64,000 bases of DNA, from NCBI GenBank assembly GCA_029202525.1, contig CP119325.1:2516001-2580000 (forward strand), in the 5' to 3' direction. The notes below the pieces were generated by a model. The model saw only the letters and a program-made list of their open reading frames with translations. It was not told the DNA's origin and searched no databases. Shown here in pieces: positions 9,389 to 17,870 of the stretch (position 1 is the stretch's first letter; the number at the start of each line of letters is the position of its first letter). The position numbers and the translations under genes are program-made. The DNA comes from Candidatus Pseudomonas phytovorans (GTDB lineage: Bacteria; Pseudomonadota; Gammaproteobacteria; Pseudomonadales; Pseudomonadaceae).

Positions 9389-9835
9389 ATGAGCGATAGC
9401 GTCGAAATGTTTACCGATGGTGCCTGCAAAGGCAATCCTGGCCCGGGTGGCTGGGGGGTCCTGATGATCTACAAGGGCGTCGAGAAGGAACTGTGGGGCG
9501 GCGAACGTGAAACCACCAACAACCGCATGGAGCTGATGGCGGCAATCCAGGGCCTGATGTCGCTCAAGCGTGAGTGCGATGTGGTGCTGACCACTGACTC
9601 GCAGTATGTGATGAAGGGCATCAACGAGTGGATGGTCAACTGGAAGAAGCGCGGCTGGAAGACCGCCGCCAAAGAGCCAGTGAAGAACGCCGACCTGTGG
9701 CAGCAGCTCGATGAGCAGGTCAACCGCCACAAGGTGAGCTGGAAGTGGGTACGCGGGCACATCGGCCACCCCGGCAACGAACGCGCCGACCAGTTGGCCA
9801 ACCGCGGGGTCGATGAGGTACGCGCCCAGCGTTGA
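9389..9835 (+). CDS. rnhA: Ribonuclease HI
   Basis: Degrades the RNA strand of RNA:DNA hybrids; 148 aa, close to E. coli RNase HI (155). All four catalytic acidic residues are present: Asp10 in FTDGAC, Glu48 in NNRMEL, Asp70 in TTDSQY, and the last Asp in NERAD. The basic handle region KKRGWKTAAK is present. ATG at 9389 with AAGAG upstream. Next to dnaQ in the same direction, unlike the divergent E. coli arrangement. Confidence 0.98.
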   Translation: MSDSVEMFTDGACKGNPGPGGWGVLMIYKGVEKELWGGERETTNNRMELMAAIQGLMSLKRECDVVLTTDSQYVMKGINEWMVNWKKRGWKTAAKEPVKNADLWQQLDEQVNRHKVSWKWVRGHIGHPGNERADQLANRGVDEVRAQR

Positions 9836-9886
9836 GCTGAGTTACACTTGCGGCCTTTGTAACTGATGCAAGTTGGAGCGCCCCGC

Positions 9887-10645
9887 GTGGAGCAGCAGCA
9901 AGATAAACGGTTCGTCATTCTCGATACCGAAACCACGGGTATGCCGGTAGGCGAAGGCCACCGGATCATCGAGATCGGCTGTGTCGAGGTGATCGGCCGG
10001 CGCCTGACCGGGCGGCACTTCCACGTCTATCTGCAACCGGACCGCGAGAGTGACGAGGGCGCGATCAACGTCCACGGCATCACCGACACCTTCCTGGTGG
10101 GCAAGCCACGCTTTGGTGATGTAGCCGACGAATTCTTCGAGTTCATCCAGGGCGCAACGCTGGTCATCCATAACGCGGCGTTCGACGTTGGCTTCATCAA
10201 CAACGAATTCGCCTTGCTGGGCCAGCGGGATCGCACCGACGCTTCGCAGTACTGCACCATCCTCGATACCCTGCTGCTGGCGCGTTCGCGCCACCCGGGG
10301 CAGCGCAACAGCCTCGATGCGCTGTGCAAACGCTACGACATCGACAACTCGGGCCGTGAGCTGCACGGCGCACTGCTCGACTCGGAACTGCTGGCTGACG
10401 TTTACCTGGCGATGACCGGTGGCCAGACCAGCCTGTCGCTGGCTGGCCATGGGGCTGACGCCGAGGGTGACGGGCACGGAGCTGGCGGCAGTGAAATTCG
10501 CCGGATTACCGGGCGTGCACCGGGGCGGGTGATCATGGCCAGTGCCGAGGAACTGGAGGCGCATGCCGAGCGGCTGGCCGCCGTTGCCAAGTCGGCGGGC
10601 GGGCCCTCGATGTGGCAGGCCCTGACCGAGACGCCTGCCGGCTGA
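9887..10645 (+). CDS. dnaQ: DNA polymerase III epsilon subunit (3'-5' proofreading exonuclease)
   Basis: Proofreading subunit of the replicative polymerase. DEDDh exonuclease motifs: ExoI FVILDTETTG, ExoII about HNAAFDVGFI, ExoIII with the HGALLDSELLADVYL helix. The C-terminal tail after ~180 should bind the alpha subunit. I prefer the GTG at 9887, which has GGAG 8 bases upstream and gives 252 aa with VEQQQDKRF as N-terminus; an in-frame ATG at 9866 has no ribosome site and would add seven residues. Confidence 0.95.
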   Translation: MEQQQDKRFVILDTETTGMPVGEGHRIIEIGCVEVIGRRLTGRHFHVYLQPDRESDEGAINVHGITDTFLVGKPRFGDVADEFFEFIQGATLVIHNAAFDVGFINNEFALLGQRDRTDASQYCTILDTLLLARSRHPGQRNSLDALCKRYDIDNSGRELHGALLDSELLADVYLAMTGGQTSLSLAGHGADAEGDGHGAGGSEIRRITGRAPGRVIMASAEELEAHAERLAAVAKSAGGPSMWQALTETPAG

Positions 10646-10651
10646 TTTGTA

Positions 10652-10763
10652 GCCTGTGCTGGCCTCTTCGCGGGTAAACCCGCTCCCACAGGTATCGCAC
10701 CGCCCGCAAGGCTATTGCTAAACCTGTGGGAGCGGGTTTACCCGCGAAAGGGCCCTTACAGGC
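10652..10763. repeat. REP pair, inverted (P. putida type)
   Basis: Two copies of the ~35-bp REP, forward at 10659-10692 and inverted at 10723-10754, separated by 30 bases. The core is CTCTTCGCGGGTAAACCCGC followed by TCCCACAGG. It lies between dnaQ and the decarboxylase gene, extragenic as is usual for this family. Confidence 0.9.
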
Positions 10764-10820
10764 AATACAAGGCTCAACTACCCTGAAATGGACACCCTGT
10801 CCTTCGGAGGTAGCCACCTG

Positions 10821-13070
10821 ATGTACAAGGACCTCAAGTTCCCGATCCTCATCGTCCACCGCGCCATCAAGGCCGACAGCGTAGCCGGCGAGCGGGTGCG
10901 GGGTATCGCCGAAGAGCTGGCCCAGGATGGTTTCACCGTCATCAAGGCCGCCGATCACGCCGAAGCCCGTCTGGTCGCCGCCACCCACCACGGCTTGGCC
11001 TGCATGCTGATCGCAGCCGAAGGGGTTGGCGAAAACACCCACCTGCTGCAAAACATGGCCGAGCTTATCCGCCTGGCTCGCCTGCGCGCGCCCAACCTGC
11101 CGATCTTCGCCTTGGGCGAGCAGGTGACCCTGGAGAACGCCCCCGCCGAGGCCATGAGCGAGCTCAACCAGCTGCGTGGCATTCTTTACCTGTTCGAAGA
11201 CACCGTGCCGTTTCTTGCGCGCCAGGTGGCGCGTGCCGCACACAGCTACCTGGACGGCGTGCTGCCGCCATTCTTCAAAGCACTGGTGCAACACACCGCG
11301 CAATCCAACTATTCCTGGCACACTCCAGGCCACGGTGGCGGCGTGGCCTACCATAAAAGCCCGGTGGGTCAGGCTTTTCACCAGTTCTTCGGTGAAAATA
11401 CCCTGCGCTCGGACCTGTCCGTTTCAGTGCCAGAACTAGGCTCGCTGCTCGACCACACAGGCCCCTTGGCCGAAGCCGAAGCCAGGGCAGCGCGCAACTT
11501 CGGCGCTGACCACACGTTTTTTGTCATCAACGGCACTTCCACGGCCAACAAGATCGTCTGGCACGCCATGGTCGGGCGCGACGACCTGGTACTGGTCGAC
11601 CGCAACTGCCACAAGTCGGTGGTGCACGCAATCATCATGACTGGCGCCATTCCGCTGTACCTGTGCCCGGAACGCAACGAGCTGGGTATCATCGGGCCGA
11701 TCCCGCTCAGCGAGTTCAGCGCCGAGTCGATTGCCGCGAAGATCCAGGCCAACCCGCTTGCCCGTGATCGCGGGCAGCGTATCAAGCTGGCGGTGGTGAC
11801 CAACTGCACTTACGACGGCCTGTGCTATCACGCCGGGATGATCAAGCAGGCGCTGGGTACCAGTGTCGAGGTGCTGCATTTCGATGAGGCCTGGTTTGCC
11901 TATGCGGCGTTCCATGAGTTCTTCAGCGGACGCTATGCCATGGGCACCGCCTGCGCAGCAGACAGCCCGCTGGTATTCAGCACCCATTCCACCCACAAGC
12001 TGCTGGCGGCCTTCAGCCAGGCCTCGATGATCCATGTGCAGGACGGGGCCAGGCGTCAGCTGGACCGTGACCGTTTCAACGAAGCGTTCATGATGCACAT
12101 CTCGACTTCGCCGCAATACAGCATTCTGGCCTCGCTGGACGTGGCTTCGAGCATGATGGAAGGGCCGGCCGGGCGCTCGTTGCTGCAGGAGATGTTCGAC
12201 GAGGCGCTGAGCTTTCGGCGTGCCTTGGCCAACCTGCGCGAGCACATCGCTGCCGATGACTGGTGGTTCAGTATCTGGCAGCCGCCGGGTGCCGAAGGTA
12301 TCCGGCAACTGGCCGGGCAGGACTGGCTGCTGCAACCCGCGGCGCAGTGGCACGGCTTTGGTGAAGTGGCGGATGACTATGTGCTGCTCGACCCGCTCAA
12401 GGTGACCCTGGTAATGCCGGGCCTGAACGCCGACGGTGTGCTCGGCGAGTACGGTATCCCGGCGGTGGTGGTCAGCAAGTTTCTTTGGGAGCGGGGGCTG
12501 GTGGTGGAAAAAACCGGCCTGTACAGCTTTCTGGTGTTGTTCTCGATGGGCATTACCAAAGGCAAGTGGAGCACTTTGCTGACCGAGTTGCTGGAGTTCA
12601 AGCGCCACTATGATGGCAATACAGCCTTGAGCAATTGCCTGCCGAGTGTGGTGGCAGCTGATGCTTCACGCTACCAGCGGATGGGGTTGCGTGACCTGTG
12701 TGATCAGTTGCACGACTGCTACCGCGCCAATGCCACGGCCAAACAATTGAAGCGGCTGTTCACCCGTTTGCCGGAGGTGGCGGTGAGCCCGGCCCGGGCC
12801 TATGACCAGATGGTGCGTGGCGAGGTGGAGGCAGTGTCGATCGAGGCGCTGCTGGGGCGTGTGGCGGCGGTGATGCTGGTGCCGTATCCCCCTGGAATTC
12901 CATTGATCATGCCGGGAGAGCGGTTCACCGAGGCGACCCGCTCGATACTCGACTACCTGGCTTTTGCGCGGGCATTCAATCAGGGCTTTCCTGGTTTTGT
13001 CGCCGATGTGCACGGCCTGCAAAACGAAAGCGGCTGTTACACCGTGGACTGCATCACGGAATCCGAATGA
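10821..13070 (+). CDS. ldcA: Lysine/ornithine/arginine decarboxylase (LdcA-like)
   Basis: PLP-dependent fold-type I basic amino acid decarboxylase, 749 aa. Order: N-terminal wing (response-regulator-like, residues 1-130), the HTPGHGGGVAYHKS motif, core domain with the PLP lysine at about residue 393 in STHSTHKLL, and C-terminal domain with YPPGIPLIMPGE. Start ATG at 10821 after CGGAGG. The P. aeruginosa orthologue next to dnaQ is lysine decarboxylase LdcA (lysine to cadaverine); substrate here is taken from that synteny and not proven. The end overlaps the convergent small gene by 17 bases. Confidence 0.93.
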   Translation: MYKDLKFPILIVHRAIKADSVAGERVRGIAEELAQDGFTVIKAADHAEARLVAATHHGLACMLIAAEGVGENTHLLQNMAELIRLARLRAPNLPIFALGEQVTLENAPAEAMSELNQLRGILYLFEDTVPFLARQVARAAHSYLDGVLPPFFKALVQHTAQSNYSWHTPGHGGGVAYHKSPVGQAFHQFFGENTLRSDLSVSVPELGSLLDHTGPLAEAEARAARNFGADHTFFVINGTSTANKIVWHAMVGRDDLVLVDRNCHKSVVHAIIMTGAIPLYLCPERNELGIIGPIPLSEFSAESIAAKIQANPLARDRGQRIKLAVVTNCTYDGLCYHAGMIKQALGTSVEVLHFDEAWFAYAAFHEFFSGRYAMGTACAADSPLVFSTHSTHKLLAAFSQASMIHVQDGARRQLDRDRFNEAFMMHISTSPQYSILASLDVASSMMEGPAGRSLLQEMFDEALSFRRALANLREHIAADDWWFSIWQPPGAEGIRQLAGQDWLLQPAAQWHGFGEVADDYVLLDPLKVTLVMPGLNADGVLGEYGIPAVVVSKFLWERGLVVEKTGLYSFLVLFSMGITKGKWSTLLTELLEFKRHYDGNTALSNCLPSVVAADASRYQRMGLRDLCDQLHDCYRANATAKQLKRLFTRLPEVAVSPARAYDQMVRGEVEAVSIEALLGRVAAVMLVPYPPGIPLIMPGERFTEATRSILDYLAFARAFNQGFPGFVADVHGLQNESGCYTVDCITESE

Positions 13071-13272
13071 TCTCGACGCCGCTGCGCGCCAGTTCGAAGC
13101 GGTTTTCGCCCAGGTGGTTGACCTTGTCGCCGATGGCCAGGCGGTAGGTGGTGATAGGGGCGCCCAGCATGCTGCCGTCGACTTGCAGGGTGGACTCCTG
13201 GAACTCGTGCACGGGGTAGATACGGCCTTCGGCGTCACGGGCGTGGAATTGGCCGACCATTACTGCTGCCAT
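13054..13272 (-). CDS. Conserved hypothetical small protein
   Basis: 72-aa soluble protein of unknown function, convergent with and overlapping the decarboxylase gene. No signal peptide or membrane segment; predicted mostly beta (GRIYPVHEFQE, TYRLAIGDKVNHL). The ATG at 13272 is preceded at some distance by AGAGG; a second ATG four codons later is possible. Similar short proteins are common in Pseudomonas but I do not recognise a domain. Confidence 0.7.
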   Translation of the reverse strand: MAAVMVGQFHARDAEGRIYPVHEFQESTLQVDGSMLGAPITTYRLAIGDKVNHLGENRFELARSGVEIIRIP

Positions 13273-13429
13273 TTGGGTGGAAACCTCTGAATTACGTAGA
13301 AAATGTCTGAAGGCATAGACCGTTGAACAGCCCCGGAAGTTTTCCCTTTGCGGAAAAAAAACCAAAGCGCCGAGGAACGGTCATCTATAACTACAACGTC
13401 CCTTTACCCAGCAAAGGTTGGAAATTGCC

Positions 13430-13990
13430 ATGAGCCAGGTGTATTCGGTAGCGGTTGTCGTGGGTAGCTTGCGCAAGGAGTCCTACAACCGCAAGGTCGC
13501 CCGCGCACTTTCAGAGCTGGCGCCGTCCAGCTTAGCCCTGAAGATCGTCGAAATTGGCGATTTGCCGTTGTACAACGAAGACGTCGAGGCTGAAGCGCCG
13601 CCGGCGGCGTGGAAGCGTTTTCGCGAGGAGATCCGCGGCAGTGATGCAGTACTGTTCGTCACGCCAGAGTACAACCGATCGGTACCGGGCTGTCTGAAAA
13701 ATGCCATCGATGTGGGCTCGCGGCCCTACGGCCAAAGTGCCTGGGGTGGCAAGCCGACAGCGGTGGTAAGTGTATCGCCCGGGGCCATTGGGGGCTTCGG
13801 TGCCAACCATGCCGTGCGCCAATCGCTGGTGTTTCTGGACATGCCGTGCATGCAGATGCCCGAGGCGTACATCGGCGGGGCGGCAAGCCTGTTCGAGGAC
13901 TCGGGCAAGCTCAACGACAAGACCCGGCCGTTCTTGCAGGCATTCATCGACAAGTTTGCTTCGTGGGTGAAGTTGAACAGGGCGGTTTGA
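13430..13990 (+). CDS. chrR: NAD(P)H-dependent FMN reductase, ChrR chromate/quinone reductase
   Basis: Flavodoxin-fold enzyme of 186 aa, the same length as P. putida ChrR, which reduces quinones and chromate by two-electron transfer and limits oxidative stress. FMN-binding motifs: VGSLRKESYNRKVAR near residue 10 and TPEYNRSVPGCLKNAID near 80; the GAIGGFGANHAVRQ loop follows. ATG at 13430 chosen over the upstream in-frame ATG because it matches the family start (MSQVYSVAVVVGS). Monocistronic, ending at a strong hairpin. Confidence 0.93.
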   Translation: MSQVYSVAVVVGSLRKESYNRKVARALSELAPSSLALKIVEIGDLPLYNEDVEAEAPPAAWKRFREEIRGSDAVLFVTPEYNRSVPGCLKNAIDVGSRPYGQSAWGGKPTAVVSVSPGAIGGFGANHAVRQSLVFLDMPCMQMPEAYIGGAASLFEDSGKLNDKTRPFLQAFIDKFASWVKLNRAV

Positions 13991-14018
13991 GTCCTGTTCA
14001 TTCGTACCCGTAACCATG

Positions 14019-14045
14019 GGGGCCGCTCAGCGGCCCCGATTGTTT
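14019..14045 (+). terminator. Rho-independent terminator after chrR
   Basis: Perfect 8-bp GC stem GGGGCCGC / GCGGCCCC with a TCA loop, followed by GATTGTTT. It sits 28 bases after the chrR stop, between two convergent genes. Confidence 0.7.
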
Positions 14046-16116
14046 AGCGGAAGCTGTAGGAAACCCCGGCGTACACGCCAAATCCTTCGCCCGGCGTCGA
14101 GCGGGCATTGTCGTTGCCGGCATCGTTGTAGGCCGGCGTCACCGTCGCCGCATACCGCTTGTTGGTCAGGTTGCGCAGGTCCAGCCAGGTCTGCCAGTCC
14201 TGTTTCGGCGAGTCCCAGCCAACCCGTGCGCCGAGCAGGGCATATTCATCAGCGTGGTAGCTGTTGGCATAGTCCACTTGCACCTTTGAGGCCATCTGCG
14301 TATTCACCCCGGCATAGAAGCCGCTCGGCCAGTCATAGCGCAGTTCGGCCTGGTAGTAGTGCATGGGGATGCCGGGCAGGCGGTTGTCGCCAAATTTATC
14401 GTCATCACGGTAATGGAAGTCGCCGAAGGTGTAGGCCTGGCGCAAGCTCAGTTTGCCGGTGTCTGCGCGCTCCCACACGGTGCTGTCGAGGCCGGCCTCC
14501 ACGCCCTGGTGCACCGTAGCGCTGGCGTTGAACTCCGAGGTGAAGTTTGGCACCACCTCCACGGCCAGCAGTTCGTGGCGCACTTGCGAGTAGTACCAGG
14601 CAAGGTCCCAGCGGCCGAGCGCCGAGTCGCCACGTGCGCCCAGCTCAAGGGTAGTGGCAGTCTGATTCTGCATCTCGATCGGCTGGATCTGCTTGCCGCC
14701 AGTGCTTGGCGCGCTCCAGATCAGTGACCATGGGTGTGGCGGCTCGACCGAGCGGCTGAGGTTGCCGTACACCTGCAGGTCCGGACGAATGTCGTAGCGC
14801 AGCCCCACGCGTGGCGCGTAGTCCCAGTCATGCATGCTCACTTTGCCACCTTCAGCGGGGTAGGTGACGTCACTTTCGCGGCGGGTGTAGATCATCGCCA
14901 GGCCGGTGGTCAGCCACAGGTTGGGGGCCAGCTCCAGGTCGTTGCCGGCGTGCACCACGGTGTCTGAACCCTGGTAGGTGAAATCGCGGGTACGTGCGCC
15001 GAACACGTCGCCATTGCGCGCGAACTGCGAGGCGCCGCTGTTGGGCAGGTGCTTGGTGGTACGCCAGCCGAGGGTGGTCTTGCTTTCATGGCCGAACAGG
15101 GTGTCACGGCGGAAATAGTTCAGCGTGCCGCTGACATCGGTGTAGGCCACTTTCAGGCGCATCGGGCCTTCGCGCAGATCCATCGGGTAGTCGTGGTAGA
15201 CCAGGCCGGCTTCCAGGCGTGCGTCGTCATCGAGGTAAAACGTGGTCTTGTTGCCGACCCAGGTGCTGCCTGGTTGCGGGCGGCTGTCGTCGCGGGCCAG
15301 GTACGCCGGGTTGGCCGCGCGCGGGTGGTGCTTGATCTGGTCTTTGGTCAGGCGCCCGGCCAGTTCGTTTTCGGTTTCCCGGTAGCGCAGGTAGAAGCGG
15401 GTTTCCAGGTTCGGGTTGAAGCGGTAGCCGACATTGGCGGCAATGCCCTTGGCGCTGCCGCTGCTGTGCGCCTGGTAGCCGTCATATTCCGAGTCGGTCA
15501 GGGCCACGTAGTAGTCGAGGTTGCCCAGCACTTGACCAGAGCTGATGTGCCGGTGCTGGTAACCGCGGCTGCCGACCTCGTAGCGCACCTGCAGTGGCGC
15601 GGCGTCGTAGCCGGTGTGGGTAACGTAGTTGATCGCGCCGCCCAGCGCCAAGGCGCCTTGGTCGAAGCCGTTGGCGCCGCGCAGCACTTCGGCACGGCTA
15701 AGCCACAGTGGCTCGAACAGCTCGTAGGGCGTACCGCCCGGGCCAGTCAGTGGCAGGCCGTCGAACATCGTGTACACCCCGGAACCGTGCGCCCCCGGTG
15801 CGCGGTTGATACCCGAGCCGCGGATCGACAGCTTGATGCCATCGTTGCCCGCCGATTGGGCGAATACGCCGGGCTGGTAAGCCAGCACGTCCTGGTTGCT
15901 GGCCACTCGGCCTTGCCCCACGCGTTGCATGTCCACCAGGTTGCTGGCGCCGGGAACCTCGCGCAGGCGTTCGCTGGCCGCTGTCAGGTCGTTCTGCGCC
16001 TCATCGGTGATCAGCACCTGGCCCAATTCGACCGAGGATGCTGCCAGGGCGGGCTGGGTGGCAGCAAAGGCAGCCAGCAGGCCGAGGCAGGGCGATGGGG
16101 GGAAAACGGCACGCAT
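14044..16116 (-). CDS. TonB-dependent outer-membrane receptor
   Basis: 690-aa outer-membrane receptor. Signal peptide cleaved after QPALA; TonB-box-like stretch VELGQVLITDEA near residue 30; plug domain with LSIRGSGINR and VLRGANGFDQGALALGGAINYVT; then a 22-strand barrel ending in an aromatic-rich AGVSYSF segment. The FecA/ferrichrome-like plug suggests a ferric-siderophore or similar substrate, but no biosynthesis, sigma or anti-sigma gene is adjacent, so the ligand is unknown. I see no convincing Fur box in the 220 bases upstream. Confidence 0.92.
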   Translation of the reverse strand: MRAVFPPSPCLGLLAAFAATQPALAASSVELGQVLITDEAQNDLTAASERLREVPGASNLVDMQRVGQGRVASNQDVLAYQPGVFAQSAGNDGIKLSIRGSGINRAPGAHGSGVYTMFDGLPLTGPGGTPYELFEPLWLSRAEVLRGANGFDQGALALGGAINYVTHTGYDAAPLQVRYEVGSRGYQHRHISSGQVLGNLDYYVALTDSEYDGYQAHSSGSAKGIAANVGYRFNPNLETRFYLRYRETENELAGRLTKDQIKHHPRAANPAYLARDDSRPQPGSTWVGNKTTFYLDDDARLEAGLVYHDYPMDLREGPMRLKVAYTDVSGTLNYFRRDTLFGHESKTTLGWRTTKHLPNSGASQFARNGDVFGARTRDFTYQGSDTVVHAGNDLELAPNLWLTTGLAMIYTRRESDVTYPAEGGKVSMHDWDYAPRVGLRYDIRPDLQVYGNLSRSVEPPHPWSLIWSAPSTGGKQIQPIEMQNQTATTLELGARGDSALGRWDLAWYYSQVRHELLAVEVVPNFTSEFNASATVHQGVEAGLDSTVWERADTGKLSLRQAYTFGDFHYRDDDKFGDNRLPGIPMHYYQAELRYDWPSGFYAGVNTQMASKVQVDYANSYHADEYALLGARVGWDSPKQDWQTWLDLRNLTNKRYAATVTPAYNDAGNDNARSTPGEGFGVYAGVSYSFR

Positions 16117-16336
16117 TGTACGACTCCAGGCGAAAGACGAATGGGCAACGGCGTTGAGACGAGCGAAATGCCCTTTGGAGCACGAAGAAAGTCAGCAAAT
16201 CTTGCGTGGCTTTCGTCAGACGGTTTTGTACGAAAGTTCTTTACAAGCCGCAGCGGTGGAGCCACGCGGCATGGGCTTCGTAAGGTGATTGCAGATCGGC
16301 AGCGATGCCTCGCTCAATCACCCGTGGAGTACAAGC

Positions 16337-16585
16337 ATGACTGACAACGCACGACACCAGCAGCAACCCCCGGCGGACGCCCCGGTTCGCCTGACGCCAC
16401 GTGAACGGCAAGTGCTGTTGTGGTGTGCCTACGGCAAGAGCTCGTGGGAGATCGGCCGGATCCTTGAGTGCAAGGAGTCTACGGTGAACTTTCACGTGTC
16501 CAACATCCTGCGCAAGTTCGATGTGCCAACCCGGGTGGCGGCGGTCATCAAGGCCATTCGCTACGGCATGCTGGCTGAGCAGTAA
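16337..16585 (+). CDS. Stand-alone LuxR-type HTH protein
   Basis: 82-aa protein that is almost only a GerE/LuxR DNA-binding domain: RLTPRERQVLLWCAYGKSSWEIGRILECKESTVNFHVSNILRKF. There is no receiver or autoinducer-binding domain, so if it binds DNA it may do so constitutively or by protein partners. ATG at 16337 with GTGGAG upstream. First gene of a three-gene rightward string (11 bases to the next). Its link to phage genes behind it suggests a prophage-derived or pyocin-like regulator. Confidence 0.85.
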   Translation: MTDNARHQQQPPADAPVRLTPRERQVLLWCAYGKSSWEIGRILECKESTVNFHVSNILRKFDVPTRVAAVIKAIRYGMLAEQ

Positions 16586-16595
16586 GGAGTGCGGC

Positions 16596-16943
16596 ATGAG
16601 CAACGATCTGCTGTTACCGCGTTATGCCGACAGCCATGACCCGTTCTGGCCGCGGGTGGACCTTGGCAGGCTGCGCGAGCGCCTGAGCCTGCCGCGGCCG
16701 GTCAGTGAGGCCGCCCTGGAAGTGGCCGCACGCTGCGCCGCCATTGATGCAGCACGGGAATTCGCCTGCTGGCGCGCGGCGCTGCGAGAGCGAGGATACA
16801 AGCGGCTTGAGGATGTGGCCGGGCATGACCAAGGGCGCGCATTGCGAGTGTGCTACATCCGTTTTGTTGAAGCTGCGGTCATGTACAGCTTGGGCGCAAG
16901 CGCATACCTGCCCAATGCGCGTCGGGGAGCTGCTCATGCCTGA
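16596..16943 (+). CDS. Phage head completion protein GpL-like
   Basis: 115 aa. The pattern FWPRVDLGRLRERLSL ... VSEAALEVAARCAAIDAAREFACWRAAL ... GYKRLEDV ... LRVCYIRFVEAAVMYSLGASAY fits the P2 GpL head completion/stabilisation family (similar spacing of Arg-Val-Arg-Glu, the central helix, the GxxRLxDV turn and the Tyr-rich helix). GpL is longer in P2, so this copy is C-terminally short. RBS AAGGAG. No other head or tail genes are nearby, so it is a relict or has been recruited. Recognition is by eye. Confidence 0.65.
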   Translation: MSNDLLLPRYADSHDPFWPRVDLGRLRERLSLPRPVSEAALEVAARCAAIDAAREFACWRAALRERGYKRLEDVAGHDQGRALRVCYIRFVEAAVMYSLGASAYLPNARRGAAHA

Positions 16944-17298
16944 GGAATCTGTTATCGATTGCTGGGGCCCGGAACTGATAGCGCTGCTGGGCGTGGATGG
17001 CAGTGTGTTGTTTGCCGCGCTGCTGGGGGCTTTGCTGGTGAGTGCAGCGCGCGACCGGTTGATCACCAATGCAACCAGGCGCCTGACGCTGAGCAAGAAG
17101 CTGTTACTGGTGTTAGTGACCGTGGGTGTCGGCCACCTGTTTGAACCGCTGGTTTCATCATTGGTGCCTTTGCTGACCCGTGACATGGCGGCGTTCGTCG
17201 CTGCCGTGGTGGTGATCCCCATCAGCCTAAAGGTCATGGTCTGGCTGGACACGCTGGACCCGCGCGAAATCATCCAGCGCTGGCGCCGCCGAAGTTAG
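16936..17298 (+). CDS. Small membrane protein, phage holin-like
   Basis: 120 aa with three hydrophobic spans (about residues 16-36, 50-75 and 85-105) and a highly charged C-terminus (QRWRRRS), the usual look of a class I/III holin. Starts 8 bases inside the GpL-like gene, indicating translational coupling. No endolysin gene follows; instead the gene ends tail-to-tail with the CI-like repressor gene. If functional it would permeabilise the inner membrane; function is inferred from topology and context. Confidence 0.6.
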   Translation: MPEESVIDCWGPELIALLGVDGSVLFAALLGALLVSAARDRLITNATRRLTLSKKLLLVLVTVGVGHLFEPLVSSLVPLLTRDMAAFVAAVVVIPISLKVMVWLDTLDPREIIQRWRRRS

Positions 17299-17687
17299 CC
17301 GCTGGCGGCTGTGGGCGGGTGGCTGGTCAGCTCGCGCAATTGCAGTTCCAGCTGCTGGATGCGTTGCTTGTCGCTGATGAGCAGCAAGATGGCCTGGCGA
17401 TCAGTGGGTGAGAGCGTGCGCAGCCGTTCGAGCATGTCGAACTCCCAGCCCGTTTCAGCCTGGTGTGCGGGGTGCTGCTGTACTTCGCCCAGCAGCAACC
17501 AGTCCAGCGAGCATGCGTGTTGCCGGGCCATTTCTATGCAAAGTGAGTACGGCACACTATCGCGCACCTTCCAGCTGCTAAGCGTCTGCGGGCTGACCGA
17601 CAGCGCGCGTGACAAGTCGGCATCGGACTGGGCGCCGGTCAGAAGCTTCAGGCGCGTAAGCACCGCAGCAAGTACGTGAGTACTCAT
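17295..17687 (-). CDS. CI-like phage repressor / HTH regulator
   Basis: 130 aa. N-terminal HTH of the bacteriophage CI repressor family: VLTRLKLLTGAQSDADLSRAL followed by recognition helix region SVSPQTLSSWKVRDSVPYSLC. The C-terminal S24 peptidase domain of full CI is absent; a short helical tail (DKQRIQQLELQLREL) may give oligomerisation. Divergent from the Ogr-like gene and facing an intergenic region with repeated half-sites, so autorepression and control of the Ogr-like gene is plausible (inference). Confidence 0.82.
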   Translation of the reverse strand: MSTHVLAAVLTRLKLLTGAQSDADLSRALSVSPQTLSSWKVRDSVPYSLCIEMARQHACSLDWLLLGEVQQHPAHQAETGWEFDMLERLRTLSPTDRQAILLLISDKQRIQQLELQLRELTSHPPTAASG

Positions 17688-17704
17688 AACAAATATCCAT
17701 GACT

Positions 17705-17733
17705 GGTTTAATGATATTCCATGGGCTTAAACT
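17705..17733. promoter_or_regulatory. Candidate operator between CI-like and Ogr-like genes
   Basis: Inverted repeat GTTTAA (17706-17711) / TTAAAC (17727-17732) with centre near 17719. It overlaps a pair of similar ATAT(T)CCATG units at about 17694 and 17714. It lies in the divergent control region, where the CI-like protein would be expected to bind. Confidence 0.4.
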
Positions 17734-17777
17734 ACTCGTTATGAATACAGCCCTGCGTTTTAAGGAGCACTTCTGCA

Positions 17778-17870
17778 ATGAGAACCATCAAATTGAAGAA
17801 TACACCCACAGTTGCAGCCAATACTGACACACAAGCTGGCCGGGGCAATGCTAGCAGGTACTTGCCGTGA
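17778..17870 (+). CDS. 30-aa ORF coupled to the Ogr-like gene
   Basis: Short ORF starting MRTIKLKNTPTVAANTD and ending RYLP. It has a strong TAAGGAG ribosome site 10 bases upstream and ends in a GTGA overlap with the start of the Ogr-like gene. This arrangement suggests real translation and coupling. No recognisable domain; basic N-terminus and no hydrophobic span. It could be a leader that controls Ogr synthesis or a small protein in its own right. Confidence 0.5.
   Translation: MRTIKLKNTPTVAANTDTQAGRGNASRYLP

Noticed and set aside
9866..9886. ATG at 9866 as the dnaQ start
   Set aside because: No ribosome-binding site in front of it, while GTG 9887 has GGAG at good distance and gives a family-like N-terminus.
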